Positions 16,858-26,710 of a DNA stretch of 30,972 nucleotides are shown here, piece by piece (the first letter of the stretch is position 1; the number at the start of each line of letters is the position of its first letter). The stretch covers positions 1 to 30,972 of IMG/VR virus record IMGVR_UViG_3300042549_008293, one strand, 5' to 3'. The position numbers and the translations under genes are program-made. This DNA is from a virus. Under the pieces are notes generated by a model. It made no database searches. It saw only the letters and a list, made by a program, of their open reading frames with translations, and was not told the origin of the DNA.

Positions 16858-19143
16858 TTAGAACGTGTTAACCGCTGCGGTCTTCGCCACACCCGCCACG
16901 CCGCCGCTCACATGGCTGCTGCGCGTGTTGACCACAGAGGCGATGCCGTTCGTCGCCGTGCTGCTGTTGATCGTGGGCTGTGTCGTTGGGCGGAAGTCGG
17001 TGATGTTGCTGAACTCATAGAACTGAGCAGCCGCCGCCAGGTTCCAAAACGGCACCGAGCAAGCCCCGTTACCACGCCGAACCGCGTTCTTCACCGCCCA
17101 GCGAGAGGAAGCCACCAGCGAACCATGCCGGCAGAAACTCGCGCCGAAGTAGTCAAACCCGTCAATCACCACGTCATCACCCACGCCCTCGAAAGCGGGG
17201 TAGCTGCTTGACAGGCCATCAGGCGTCACGATCTTCAGTCCCTTGATCGTCATGCTGTCCGAGGTGAACAGCGTGAGATAGGGCCGGGTTGCGCTCAGGT
17301 AGCCGGTGCTGATGCCCGCCGCGTCGATGGTCACATCTTCAACCACCGATTCGCCGCCGAGCCCCTTGCCGCTGCCGAACTCCACCAGCGCGCCGGTAGC
17401 GTTGAAGCCTGCGTAAGAGGTTGACGTGAAGCGGAAGCGCGAGCCGCGCAGGACGTTATTCGTGCCCTCGACCTTTACGTCTGCGTTCTGGGTCACGACA
17501 CCAGAGATGAACCACCCGCCCGTGCTGTCAGCCGCCGCGCTCGCACGGATGGCCGCGCAGTTGTTGCCGCTGCCGACGATCTGGAAATCGTCAATCACCA
17601 TGTTGCTCTGCGTGCTGGGAGCGGTTCCGGTGGTCAGGAATCCCCGGTCGCTGCACGCGCCGATCTTCACGTCCTGCACCACCATGCCCGCCATCGGCAC
17701 AGCGCCGGCCGAGGTCAACTCAACGCCGACTTTCGCGTGCCCGCAGGTAATGCCGCGCACACCGAAAGACAGGGGAAGGTTCGCCATGTCGCCGCTGTTC
17801 GCCAGCGTGGCGACCTTCAGCACGGGGAGCGCGCTGGAAGTGATGAGGCGGATGTTGTCCGCCCAGCAGCCGTTTACGAGGTCAATCGGCGTGCTCATGC
17901 CGTAAGCCCCAAGGCTCGCCACGATGGTGCTATCGCTGAACGTGCCGCCGCTAGCCCGCAGCTTCACCGCGCGCTTGCTGACGTTGCGGAACGTGCAGCC
18001 GGTGATGTCCACATACAGCCGCTTCGCGCCGGCGCCTTCAATGGTGCGGATGCCGTCGCCATCGTCGTAGAGGCTTACGTCGTTGTCAGACAGGCCCGTC
18101 GCAAGGATCGTCTTGATCGTGTCGAACTGGCTGTTTGAGATGATGCCTTGCGAGGGCGTAGCCTGAGATGCGGCCGGGTCGCTGCCGTCTTCCGTGTTGA
18201 AGTAGACCCCGCCGACGAAGCCAAAGCCCACGGTTTGCGGGACGATGGAGCCATCGTTCAGCTTGCGCAGGTTGCGGAACTCGCAGCCTTCCACCTCGAA
18301 GCCGACCACCCCGTAAGGGTTGATGTTCAGAGCGGCCATCTGGTTCACCAGCGTTGTGCCGGTGGCCGTGCCGTACATGTTGACGAACTTGCAGCGCCGG
18401 AACTTGGGCCGCAGCACATCAGCCGCGACGTAGACCAGCGAATAACGGGGCTGTTTGTTGTTGCCGTCGAAGGTCACGCCTTCAAAGGTCACATCCGAGC
18501 CGGTGATGTCGCACAGGCGCGAGGTGATCGGGCCATCAAACAGCAGCCGCGCGTTGCGCAGCGTGATCGGCGCGGAGAAGGTGATTTTGCTCACAAGGCG
18601 GAAGGTGCGCCCGTCGCCGTCTACCACCGCCCGCCCAGACACCGCCGCAGCAGCTAGAGCCGCAGAATCGTCCGTGGTGCCGTTGCCCGCAGCGCCGAAG
18701 TTCATCAGGCTGGCCGTGTCTTCGTTCTTGTCCTGCTGCGTGCGAGCCACAGAACCAGGCGCCGCGCCTTGCGTGCCGACGATGGCCGCGCCCTTGCCCG
18801 TTGCAGCGCTCAGAATGTCCGCGCGCAGGGTTTCCACGGCTAGGCCGTTGTTGACCGCAGCCGCCGAGCGCGCGTAGAACACTTGCACCCCTGCGGCGTT
18901 CTTCACCGTCATGGAGTAGTCGCCCGACAGGTAAACCGGCGCCGCCGTGCCGCTGCGCACGATCAGGCCATTCTTCGTCAGCAAGGGCTGCTGCGCCGGC
19001 TGCGTCAGGGCTTCGTCCCAATACACCGAAGCCGGAGAGGTTTCGGGGTTTTGGTTCGGCTCGCCAATCCAGACAGAGCCGTTGTTGAGCGGAAGCCCGG
19101 TGATGTCGAAGAACTGCGGCAGAGGGGCGACGATGGCGGTCAT
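16858..19143 (-). CDS. Tailspike with P22-like head-binding domain and beta-helix
   Basis: The product has 761 residues. The N-terminal 105 resemble the P22 tailspike head-binding domain (PQFFDITGLPLNNGSVWIGE, SVYWDEALTQPAQQPLLTKN, YSMTVKNAAGVQV). NFGAAGNGTTDDSAALAAAA then marks the start of a pectate-lyase-type right-handed beta-helix, with repeats such as FEGVTFDGNN, FRRCKFVNMYG and FEVEGCEFRNL. Such proteins form trimers that bind and often cleave host surface polysaccharide. The ATG overlaps the stop of the upstream gene. The C-terminus (VNTRSSHVSGGVAGVAKTAA) is not P22-like. Confidence 0.85.
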   Translation of the reverse strand: MTAIVAPLPQFFDITGLPLNNGSVWIGEPNQNPETSPASVYWDEALTQPAQQPLLTKNGLIVRSGTAAPVYLSGDYSMTVKNAAGVQVFYARSAAAVNNGLAVETLRADILSAATGKGAAIVGTQGAAPGSVARTQQDKNEDTASLMNFGAAGNGTTDDSAALAAAAVSGRAVVDGDGRTFRLVSKITFSAPITLRNARLLFDGPITSRLCDITGSDVTFEGVTFDGNNKQPRYSLVYVAADVLRPKFRRCKFVNMYGTATGTTLVNQMAALNINPYGVVGFEVEGCEFRNLRKLNDGSIVPQTVGFGFVGGVYFNTEDGSDPAASQATPSQGIISNSQFDTIKTILATGLSDNDVSLYDDGDGIRTIEGAGAKRLYVDITGCTFRNVSKRAVKLRASGGTFSDSTIVASLGAYGMSTPIDLVNGCWADNIRLITSSALPVLKVATLANSGDMANLPLSFGVRGITCGHAKVGVELTSAGAVPMAGMVVQDVKIGACSDRGFLTTGTAPSTQSNMVIDDFQIVGSGNNCAAIRASAAADSTGGWFISGVVTQNADVKVEGTNNVLRGSRFRFTSTSYAGFNATGALVEFGSGKGLGGESVVEDVTIDAAGISTGYLSATRPYLTLFTSDSMTIKGLKIVTPDGLSSSYPAFEGVGDDVVIDGFDYFGASFCRHGSLVASSRWAVKNAVRRGNGACSVPFWNLAAAAQFYEFSNITDFRPTTQPTINSSTATNGIASVVNTRSSHVSGGVAGVAKTAAVNTF

Positions 19144-21002
19144 GGCGGGCTTTCTATGTCAGGTTGCGCGGCTTGGCCTGCGCTCATGATTCGTTTCAGC
19201 AGCGCAGCTTCCTCTGCGCTGCCTGGTTTTGTGGCGGCCATTCGGATCAGCATCCCGCGCATCGGCTTAGATTCCAACACTCGGGCTATGCCACCAGACG
19301 TAATAGCCCCCGCCGTGGCTGCACCAGCGCTGCCCAGCATATCAGCGAGAAAGGCCCCGCCGAAAAACGGCACAGCCTGCACGCCTGTAGGAGGAGCCGC
19401 CGAAGCCTCGCCCGCACGCTGAGTAGCTATGAGAACCCGGCGCAAGCCCTCAACCTTTTCCCGGTCAGCCTCGGGGAAAAAGATTCCGACCTGATCGCCC
19501 AGCTTGCGTAGTTGGTTTGCGAACAACTTAGGGCTCAGGTTGTCTAGGCCGTCGCGTGCCGCGTCTTGCAGCGCTTTTTGCAAAACTGCTGCTTGCGCGA
19601 CCTGCCGACCTTGCGGAGTCAGGTTGCGATACAAAGCGCGCATGTCGCTGGGTTTGGTGCTGAACAGCAGAGCCCGCACGGTTTCCGGCGTCTCGCTGCC
19701 AGTGTTCAGCGCTAGTTTTAAGCGGCCGTTGTCAGCCTCGCGCATAAGAGATGAGAGCGAGCCATTCGCCACCGTCCATTCACGCGCGGCGCGGTCGCCG
19801 CCCTGCTGCTTAATGTGCTCGGCCATATCCTGCCGAAGCGCGGCATAGACGCGAGATGGGATCTTGGCCGCGAGGTCGCGCGGCACGCCGAGTTGCGGGC
19901 TAGTGATCTGATCGCCAAGCAGTTTACGCACCTCGTCAAGCCGGGCGATAGGTTGCCCCTGTAGCGATGCCTTGAAGTCTTCTAGCAACGACACAACGCC
20001 AGTTCGCTCGGCCGCCGGACCCATCGCCGCCAAGTCGGCTAGTTCTTTGTCGATTTGTGCAACAGCACGATTGACCGCGACAGGCTCAGTTCCAGCCGCT
20101 TGTATTGCGCGCTGTTTCATGTCGGTGTAACGCGTCAGCAGGCCGCCACGCTTCTTTAACAGGTCCGCCGCCACTTGCTCGTCAAACTTGGTGCCAACGT
20201 CAACACCGAAATCTTCAACGAGGTTTTTGACCGCCGCTTGCCGGGCTTCTTGCTGTGCGCTGCGCATGCCACCGGTGCCCGCAAATGGGATTTTCTCGCC
20301 CATTGCCTGCATAAACCGCCCAGCGAACGTGCGCGGAGGTACAACGTCAGAGGCCATCAACGGCACCCCCGCCGCTTCAGCCTCGCGCACGATGGCGGGC
20401 GCAGGAGTCCGAGCGGCCATACGCTGCCCAAGCGACGCTGCGCCGGAACCGGCCACGCCGCCAGCAAGACCTGCCGCCAGTTGTGCCGCAGCCCCACCGC
20501 CCATTTCCTGCGCCGTTTGCGCGCCCACGCCCGCGCCCGCAGCGCCCGCGACTTGCTGCAATGGCTGTGACGCGAGTTGTCCCGCTACGTTCTGCCCAAC
20601 AACGCCGAGGCCGCCGGCAAGGCCTCTTGCAGCCGCGACAGTTCCGCCAGCGCCAGCCATTGACTCAACCGCTTGGCCGACAACGCGCTCAACTGGCGTC
20701 TCAGGTGATGGCAGCCCCAGCACGTTTGCCAACTGCGCGGCAAGATCGCGCGCTCGCGCAGCCTTGGGGGCGTCTTCCGGCGTGATCGTGTTTATGAGAC
20801 TAGCAACCGGGTCGCTAAAAAGCCCGACCAATCCACCAAGACCCTGCACGCCAGCGCGGGCGGTCAACCCAACCTGACGCGCGGCAGATTGCATCAGACT
20901 GCGCTTAGGCGATTGTTCTTGGCCGGCATCAAGCACGAAGCCGGCAGGCAGCGCGGGCGGCTGGTCTAGGGTGAAGCCCGGTGGGAGCGGAGGCGTGCTC
21001 AT
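19140..21002 (-). CDS. DNA ejection protein (P22 gp16 position)
   Basis: The 620-residue protein starts MSTPPLPPGFTLDQPPALPA, with a second copy of a proline-rich short motif (PPGFTLDQ / PAGFVLDA). It is followed by long alanine/glycine-rich hydrophobic stretches (QEMGGGAAAQLAAGLAGGVA) and a helical C-terminal half. Size, composition and place directly upstream of the tailspike match P22 gp16-type internal virion proteins that are ejected with the DNA across the envelope. Sequence identity to gp16 is not obvious. The ATG overlaps the preceding stop. Confidence 0.65.
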   Translation of the reverse strand: MSTPPLPPGFTLDQPPALPAGFVLDAGQEQSPKRSLMQSAARQVGLTARAGVQGLGGLVGLFSDPVASLINTITPEDAPKAARARDLAAQLANVLGLPSPETPVERVVGQAVESMAGAGGTVAAARGLAGGLGVVGQNVAGQLASQPLQQVAGAAGAGVGAQTAQEMGGGAAAQLAAGLAGGVAGSGAASLGQRMAARTPAPAIVREAEAAGVPLMASDVVPPRTFAGRFMQAMGEKIPFAGTGGMRSAQQEARQAAVKNLVEDFGVDVGTKFDEQVAADLLKKRGGLLTRYTDMKQRAIQAAGTEPVAVNRAVAQIDKELADLAAMGPAAERTGVVSLLEDFKASLQGQPIARLDEVRKLLGDQITSPQLGVPRDLAAKIPSRVYAALRQDMAEHIKQQGGDRAAREWTVANGSLSSLMREADNGRLKLALNTGSETPETVRALLFSTKPSDMRALYRNLTPQGRQVAQAAVLQKALQDAARDGLDNLSPKLFANQLRKLGDQVGIFFPEADREKVEGLRRVLIATQRAGEASAAPPTGVQAVPFFGGAFLADMLGSAGAATAGAITSGGIARVLESKPMRGMLIRMAATKPGSAEEAALLKRIMSAGQAAQPDIESPP

Positions 21003-22336
21003 TTCAGCGGCACCCATTGCCCGTTGCGCAGAACGATCTTTTCGCCGGTCTGCGGGTTTGTCGCCACTAGCTCATTGGCTTTTGTCGCAGGCGATGCGGT
21101 CGGTTTCGGGCGCACGTTCTGCACAAACAGCGCAGCCGTCTCGCTGCTCTTTGCGGCGCCCTCCAAGAGGCGCTTGCTCTGGTCATACTGCGAATTCGCA
21201 GCGCGCTCCGCGACGCCAAAGATGGTGTCCAGTTCGGCGCCTGTGAAGTTGATACTGCCGCTGCGCGCCCGCTCCAAAAGTTTCTGCTCGCCCTCGGTGA
21301 TTTGCCCCTGCCCGGTAAGCATAGACCGCGATTGCAGAGTCATTTCTGCCAAGCCCTGCACCAGCGTAGCGGTTGCTTTCACGCCTTCGTCGCCCGCCCA
21401 GCCTAGCGCGCTGGCAACGCGCGCAGCAGTCAGCCGCTGCTCTGCAAGCGGGCCAGTGATAGCGCTTTTGATTGCCGCCCTGTAACGGGGGATGTCGTTC
21501 AACTGGCCGGCCGCAGAGTTGGCCTGCGAGTACAGGTCAGGCACCAGTTTGGCAAGCTCGCCTTGCGCCCCGCGCTCAAGATTGGTGATGCCGATTTTGG
21601 TGACAGGCTGGGAAAGCCGCCTCAAGCTTCGGAAGGTTTCCTGCTCCTCTGGAGACAGGTTGAGGAAGTCCAGCGCCTCTTGCACTGCTGGCGCCAGCTT
21701 GCCTCGCCTGCTTGCTTTTGCTTCCGCCTCTTTAATCTGCGCGTTCGCCTCTGCCTCGCGCAGTTCAGCGGGAGCCTTGGCAGCGTCGCGCACGTCCTTG
21801 AACCGCGCATTCAGCGCTTCAATCGCGTCTTTCCCGCCCGGCAGCACCGCAATGCGTGCCATTGTTGCCGTCAGCGCCGCCTGCGGGTTCGTCTTCACGA
21901 GGTCGATCATCTTGCCGATCTCGTCAGCCGCTTGGTTGTCGCCTTGCTCGCGCAGCAGACCCTGCCGGCGCTCGTAAATGCCGACCGCCACCTCTGGGCT
22001 GCCAGAGGCCAGCGCCGCCGCAACCTCGCCATTGCTTTGCAGCATGCCTTGCGCCTGCGCCGCCGTCGCCTCTTTGACGCCAAACGAAAGTTTCTGCGCA
22101 AGCTCTGGGTACTTAATCATCAGCGCCGGGACAAGCCGGATCGGGTCGCGTGACGCCGCTTCTAGCTCTGCGTTGATGAGAGCTTGGCGCTCCGCTTGTG
22201 CCGCTGCGGCGGCTTGCGCCTGCTGCTGCGCCTGCGCCTGCTGCTGTAGTTGGTTGATCTGCAAGCCCTGCCCTAGCCCTTGCAGCAGCATCTGCGACGG
22301 GTCAGGCCCGCCAATCCCATACTGAATTGGACCCAT
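20999..22336 (-). CDS. DNA ejection protein (P22 gp20 position)
   Basis: The 445-residue protein has an N-terminus MGPIQYGIGGPDPSQMLLQG followed by a glutamine/alanine-rich helix (QQQAQAQQQAQAAAAAQAER). A long helical body and a C-terminal ATNPQTGEKIVLRNGQWVPL segment follow. Position and size (P22 gp20 is about 471) fit the second ejection protein. The start overlaps the upstream TGA (TGATG). Confidence 0.6.
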   Translation of the reverse strand: MGPIQYGIGGPDPSQMLLQGLGQGLQINQLQQQAQAQQQAQAAAAAQAERQALINAELEAASRDPIRLVPALMIKYPELAQKLSFGVKEATAAQAQGMLQSNGEVAAALASGSPEVAVGIYERRQGLLREQGDNQAADEIGKMIDLVKTNPQAALTATMARIAVLPGGKDAIEALNARFKDVRDAAKAPAELREAEANAQIKEAEAKASRRGKLAPAVQEALDFLNLSPEEQETFRSLRRLSQPVTKIGITNLERGAQGELAKLVPDLYSQANSAAGQLNDIPRYRAAIKSAITGPLAEQRLTAARVASALGWAGDEGVKATATLVQGLAEMTLQSRSMLTGQGQITEGEQKLLERARSGSINFTGAELDTIFGVAERAANSQYDQSKRLLEGAAKSSETAALFVQNVRPKPTASPATKANELVATNPQTGEKIVLRNGQWVPLK

Positions 22337-23700
22337 CAGAAACCCCCGTTCAGGCCGGCGTAAAGGCCAAGCGCGTTGGTAATCGCGCCGATGTAGCCCA
22401 ACTGCGTGCGGCCCTGCGCCAGAGCCCCGCCAGCCGCCGCCGCGCCCTGCTGCTGTAGGAGGTTGGACGTGTTGTTGGCCGTGCCGAGCGTGGCCGTGCC
22501 GACACCCGCCGCCGAGTTTTGGCCGACTTGCACAAGCCCGCCGAGACGGCTGTATTGCTGGTTGATCGTGTCGGCCAGCAGCGCCGGGGAAAACTGAGCC
22601 AGCGCCGCCTGCACGTTGCCGCCGCGCAGACCGCCAGTTGCGGAGGCATTCGCCAGAATCCGCTCCTCGCCTAGCTGCTGCTGTGCCGTGAATTGGGGCG
22701 ATGCTTGCAGGGCAGCGATTGCCGCTTGTTGCGCCTGCGGGCCGTTCAAGCCGGCCAGGTCTTGCTGCGCCTTCAGTGCGCCGGGGCCTGCCTGCGTGTA
22801 GGGCGAGAGGTCGGCGCGAACCTGCTGCAATGCCTGCTGCTGCGCCGTGATCCCTTGTTGCGCTGCGGCCTGTTGTGCCGCTGCTGCCGCCTCTGCCGCC
22901 TGGCCCTGTTGGTAGCTGCCATACAGTCCAGAGGCAAGCTGCGCCGCCGTAAGGTAGTTGCCCATCGTCATACCGCCCCCTGCTGCGGCTGGGGCCGCTC
23001 CAATGCTTGAGCCGAGCCCCGGGGTAACGAAGCTCGCCCCGGCCGGCGCGCTCGCGCCCGCGATGGTCAATGCGCCAGTTCCCGCGCCCGCAGCCGCAGC
23101 ACCGCCGCCAGAGCCCGCGATAGTCAGCGGGGCAGAGGCAGGCACCGCGCCGCCAGTAAGCAGGCCGCCGCCAGTGAAACCGCTACTCGCTGTAGCTGCG
23201 GGGGCGGTTAGCCCAGTGCTGCCCGCAGGGATAAAAGCGCCACCCGCAGCCGGGGCAGCCGTGCCGCCCGCAGCCGCGCCGGCTCCAGCAAGCTGCGAAA
23301 GCCCATAGGCGCCGCCAAGCACCGCGCCGACAAATGGAATGCCAGCCTCTGCCGCGTCTCTGAAGTTCTCGCCGCTAGAAATCTGGCGAGTCTGGGCGGG
23401 GCCGCCCTCCATGACGTATTCGCCGGTCGCAGGATCAAGCCGATACACCGCGCGGAGGGTGTCGTACTTGTGCATCCCCGGGTTTTGGAACGTCAGCGCA
23501 TACCGGCCATCACCCAAGTCTTCCGGCCAGTTGTACTTCGATTGGAAAGGGGCAAGCGCGCCGCTAAAAATCCCCGCGTTGATACCAAGCGACGACATCT
23601 CCGGCGTGTATACGTCGCCAGACGTATAAGCCGGGATTACTTGGTTCTGAAACGTGCCGGCCGGAAGCCGCGCAAGTGCCGCATAGGGATCGGTCGCCAT
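22336..23700 (-). CDS. Glycine/alanine-rich virion protein (P22 gp7 position)
   Basis: The 454-residue protein has a structured N-terminus (MATDPYAALARLPAGTFQNQ; KYNWPEDLGDGRYALTFQNP), a very Gly/Ala-rich middle (residues 130-270) and a Gln/Ala helix region (QQGITAQQQALQQVRADLSP). By synteny it occupies the gp7 slot of the 7-20-16 ejection set but is about twice as long. A good minus-strand promoter lies upstream (23766-23795). Confidence 0.55.
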   Translation of the reverse strand: MATDPYAALARLPAGTFQNQVIPAYTSGDVYTPEMSSLGINAGIFSGALAPFQSKYNWPEDLGDGRYALTFQNPGMHKYDTLRAVYRLDPATGEYVMEGGPAQTRQISSGENFRDAAEAGIPFVGAVLGGAYGLSQLAGAGAAAGGTAAPAAGGAFIPAGSTGLTAPAATASSGFTGGGLLTGGAVPASAPLTIAGSGGGAAAAGAGTGALTIAGASAPAGASFVTPGLGSSIGAAPAAAGGGMTMGNYLTAAQLASGLYGSYQQGQAAEAAAAAQQAAAQQGITAQQQALQQVRADLSPYTQAGPGALKAQQDLAGLNGPQAQQAAIAALQASPQFTAQQQLGEERILANASATGGLRGGNVQAALAQFSPALLADTINQQYSRLGGLVQVGQNSAAGVGTATLGTANNTSNLLQQQGAAAAGGALAQGRTQLGYIGAITNALGLYAGLNGGF

Positions 23701-23765
23701 GAAAAGCCTTCTCTCCCATGTCTGGGGGCTTGGCTGCTGGCGGGCCGAAACTCAGCGTTGGTTTG

Positions 23766-23795
23766 ATTGTAGCCGCGCGGGTATACCGCTGGCAA
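23766..23795 (-). promoter_or_regulatory. Internal late-operon promoter
   Basis: Minus strand: TTGCCA (23790-23795) and TACAAT (23766-23771), each 5 of 6 consensus bases, are 18 bases apart in the gap before the three ejection-type genes. It could boost these genes independently of late read-through. Confidence 0.45.
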
Positions 23796-23806
23796 ACCCC
23801 GGAGGG

Positions 23807-24148
23807 TTATGAGTACAGGGTGCCGCCTGCTTCGTGGACAGTGATAACGCTGCCAGTAGCTGCAAACCCTCGCAATGTGTCCCCCGCGCGCATAGTCGGC
23901 AAGTCCAAGTCAATGGAAGCGTTCGCAGCGATGCTCACCGCAGAGAGAAACATATTGCCGGCAGCCGAGGGGGCCGCTGCTGCGTCAGCGTACAGAGTAG
24001 CCGCGACAGCCGATGCCGAGGTATTTGTAAGCCGGATGCGCCCATTCTTCAGCACCGTTGTTGCCGGGGTCGCGGGCACGGTGTAAAGCACCCCCGACGA
24101 TGACGGAAGCTGAAAAGGCGTAAAAAGCTGCGTGATGGTCAGTGCCAT
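23807..24148 (-). CDS. Small virion-associated protein
   Basis: The 113-residue protein reads MALTITQLFTPFQLPSSSGV, with alternating beta-strands (GRIRLTNTSASAVAATLYAD, IDLDLPTMRAGDTL). This beta-sandwich-like pattern with LTNTSAxAVxxTLY is common in small proteins encoded among tail genes of podoviruses. Exact function unknown. About 100 non-coding bases follow it before the next gene. Confidence 0.6.
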   Translation of the reverse strand: MALTITQLFTPFQLPSSSGVLYTVPATPATTVLKNGRIRLTNTSASAVAATLYADAAAAPSAAGNMFLSAVSIAANASIDLDLPTMRAGDTLRGFAATGSVITVHEAGGTLYS

Positions 24149-24151
24149 GAT

Positions 24152-24466
24152 TCACCTCTGCGCCAGTAATAGCGACTCAAGTTCAGAAACCCGCTTTTCC
24201 AGCGCGGAGATATTCGCCGAGCGCTGCGTCAGCAGGATATTGCCTAGATTTTCTATCGCATCAGCCAGCCGCAGCGCATCGGAGCGCGCCGCAGTCGCTG
24301 TGTCTGCTGCCACCTGGGCGCCCGCCGCAACCTCGTCAACAATGGCTTGCAGCGCCAGGGTATCGCCTGGCACAGCCTCAAACAGCCGCTCAAACGCACG
24401 CAGCGTTCGCTGATCGCGGATGAACGAGGCAAGCTCGGCCCGGGTCGGTGGCTGCGGGCTAGTCAT
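24152..24466 (-). CDS. Coiled-coil protein next to the gp10-like gene
   Basis: The 104-residue helical protein reads PPTRAELASFIRDQRTLRAF and then a C-terminal coiled coil (NISALEKRVSELESLLLAQR). The P-T-R-A-E-L..FI.D.RT.RAFE.LF pattern is frequent beside podovirus tail genes. It overlaps the stop of the gp10-like gene by 8 bases. Function unknown. Confidence 0.6.
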   Translation of the reverse strand: MTSPQPPTRAELASFIRDQRTLRAFERLFEAVPGDTLALQAIVDEVAAGAQVAADTATAARSDALRLADAIENLGNILLTQRSANISALEKRVSELESLLLAQR

Positions 24467-25862
24467 TCAAAGCCTCTAGACGGGCTTCTAGCCGTGCCAT
24501 TGCGATATGGGCGTCACTTGTGCCCCTGAATCGCAGGGTGCGCCAGTTCGCCAACCGGCCTTGGCTGCGCCATGCAATCCGCTTGCCACGGTCGCCGCGA
24601 ACACCCGCAGCGGTCGGGCGCTCTTGGGAGTATGTAACGCCGTCGTTACTGTAGCTGTGCCATACCACCGGGCGCGCGTTCACGTTTACTTGCCCCGTCC
24701 GTGCAACTAGCTCTAGGTCGTGAACCAAAGCCCCGCGCCCTTCGTTATAGAGCGCCACAGTTTCAAACTGCCAGCCATTCACCGCGCCATAGTGGGTGGA
24801 GATTGTCTCATCTAGGCGACATATTGCAGTCCCCGCAGGATCGGCCGCCGTCCACTTATCGTAAGCCCACAGGAAATCGCGCGCCCGGTACTGCCCACGG
24901 TCAACGATACTCGTCGTCAGGGTATACCAAACCGGCTCGCCTACCACCTTGCTCATCGCAGAATCAAAACACAGCGTCTGATCTGTAAGGTGGATATACA
25001 GCACGCTCGTTGCCTGCTGAACCCTGCACTCCACGATAGCCGCAGCCAGTTCGGCCTCGGTATATTCCTGCAAGGTGGCCTCAATACCCGGCGTTGAGAT
25101 TCGCTGAGAATCCCCGGGCAGCGTGAGAAACACGCCGATGGCCTCATTCCGGCCCGAGCCCATAAAGGCGAAGGTTTCCAGATACTTGCAGAAGGTATGC
25201 GTGCCGACAGGCCCGCGAGGCACCGCCGCACCTTCGATGCGCTGGAAGGGGAAAGCGTTACCACCCACGTTCTGGAAGGGCTCGATACTGTTGCGGTTGA
25301 AGGCGTAAAGCTCGTTTCGCAGTTCATCCACGCCGACGATGGGGTCCGGATCAAACTCGCTGGAGCCGTAGCGCAGGGGGTTTACGGATAGCGGGTCCGT
25401 CAGGTCTGTGACGATAAGGTTTGTGCCGTCCGTGAAAGCGTAATACCCCGCAATCCACACCACGTCCAGCACGTTGCCGGCGTCTGTGTCCGTCACCTTT
25501 TCGAGCGCCGAGCCCGTCCAGTAGTACAGGGAACCCCCCGAGGCAACAGCAAGCCGGCCGTATCCGTAGTCAAGCGATGCCTGTGCCCCCGGGCCTACGT
25601 CAGCCAGCACCGTGATTGAGCCGGTGGAAGACTGCTCGCACAGCTTGGAGCCCATCACGCGATAAGCGCGCCCTTCCCACACGATGCCGCCGCGTGGTGT
25701 GCCAGGCCCCGAGCCGATGCCCACAAGCCCCGGAGCCGGCCGAAGGTATCCGTTAGAGATGCCCTGATTCGTCGCGGTCGGCGTCAGGTTCCGGGGGTAA
25801 GCCGGCCGGAAGTCGGGCGCCTCGTTGGTGTAGATGCCGCTCAGGATGGGGATTTGTGCCAT
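24459..25862 (-). CDS. P22 gp10-like packaged-DNA stabilisation / tail protein
   Basis: The 467-residue protein (P22 gp10 is 472) follows the family along its length: SNGYLRPAPGLVGIGSGPGT, GRAYRVMGSKLCEQSSTGSI, WIAGYYAFTDGTNLIVTDL, YSNDGVTYSQERPT and the final LANWRTLRFRGTSDAHIAMA. gp10 forms the ring between the portal/gp4 and the tail needle, closing the DNA channel after packaging. It lies downstream of the gp4-like gene as expected. Confidence 0.85.
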   Translation of the reverse strand: MAQIPILSGIYTNEAPDFRPAYPRNLTPTATNQGISNGYLRPAPGLVGIGSGPGTPRGGIVWEGRAYRVMGSKLCEQSSTGSITVLADVGPGAQASLDYGYGRLAVASGGSLYYWTGSALEKVTDTDAGNVLDVVWIAGYYAFTDGTNLIVTDLTDPLSVNPLRYGSSEFDPDPIVGVDELRNELYAFNRNSIEPFQNVGGNAFPFQRIEGAAVPRGPVGTHTFCKYLETFAFMGSGRNEAIGVFLTLPGDSQRISTPGIEATLQEYTEAELAAAIVECRVQQATSVLYIHLTDQTLCFDSAMSKVVGEPVWYTLTTSIVDRGQYRARDFLWAYDKWTAADPAGTAICRLDETISTHYGAVNGWQFETVALYNEGRGALVHDLELVARTGQVNVNARPVVWHSYSNDGVTYSQERPTAAGVRGDRGKRIAWRSQGRLANWRTLRFRGTSDAHIAMARLEARLEALND

Positions 25863-25864
25863 GT

Positions 25865-26710
25865 CTAAATGATCTGGAATACATCGCCCTGCGCGTTGAT
25901 CGCTGCGCTGCGGGTTGATGCGTTGATGAGTCGGATGGACACTTGAGAGCCGTTCCGCAGGTAGCCGATAGGCACGTTGTCTGCCCCCAACACCAGCGGG
26001 AACAGTTCGCCCGTTTTCACGCGCAGACCGAAGCGGGGGATTGCCAAGACCTGTTCAGTAACAGGGGGCGCCGGCAGCGCAGCAAAGCCAACCACCAAGG
26101 CGCCGCCAGCAACCAGCACGCCGCTTGTGCGGTGCGTGGCAATACGCGCAGAGCCGGCGATAAGCGCCCCAGCGCCCGCAAGGCTGCCCGTGGTTGCGTG
26201 CGCGACAGGAGCGCCGACGCGCGCAGCAGAGCCAACAACGACAGCGCCAGCCCCCAGAAGCACACCGCTAGTTGGATGCACCCGCGTCCTGGCAGCAGAG
26301 CCCGCCAGCGCGGCCCCTCCGCCGATCAAGTCGCCAGCGGCAACCTTTACGCCAGGCGCAGCCCGCGCGGCAGAGCCAACAACAGCCGCGCCCGATCCTG
26401 CCAGCGCCCCGCTTGTCGGATGCGCCCGCGTGCGTGCAGCAGATGCCGCGATAACCGCGCCAGCGTTTGCAAGCGTGCCGCTGGTGGCGTGCGCGCGTGT
26501 TCTCGCAGCAGAGCCCGCAACGACAGCGCCAGAGCCCGCCAGCGCGCCCGTAGTGGCGTGATTCGGGATGCGGTTCGCAGAGCCCGTGAGCGTTGAGGCA
26601 GAACCGACAAGCGCGCCGGTTGTGTCATGCGTTATCGGGCCGCCGCCAGCCGCGACATCAGGCCCCAGCCCGAACGGAGTTGTCCCGAGCGGGGAGAGCC
26701 CGAGACTCAC
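25865..26710 (-). CDS. Tandem-repeat virion protein
   Basis: The 281-residue protein starts MSLGLSPLGTTPFGLGPDVA. It then has about eight repeats of roughly 23 residues of the type H-x-TSG-x-LAGSGAVVxGSAARxRA (residues ~28-205), followed by a non-repetitive C-terminal domain (EQVLAIPRFGLRVKTGELFP, SQVSIRLINASTRSAAI). The repeats are read from 25865-26640 and the underlying DNA is also repetitive. It may be a fibrous or spacer element. Repeat number could vary between relatives. Confidence 0.65.
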   Translation of the reverse strand: MSLGLSPLGTTPFGLGPDVAAGGGPITHDTTGALVGSASTLTGSANRIPNHATTGALAGSGAVVAGSAARTRAHATSGTLANAGAVIAASAARTRAHPTSGALAGSGAAVVGSAARAAPGVKVAAGDLIGGGAALAGSAARTRVHPTSGVLLGAGAVVVGSAARVGAPVAHATTGSLAGAGALIAGSARIATHRTSGVLVAGGALVVGFAALPAPPVTEQVLAIPRFGLRVKTGELFPLVLGADNVPIGYLRNGSQVSIRLINASTRSAAINAQGDVFQII

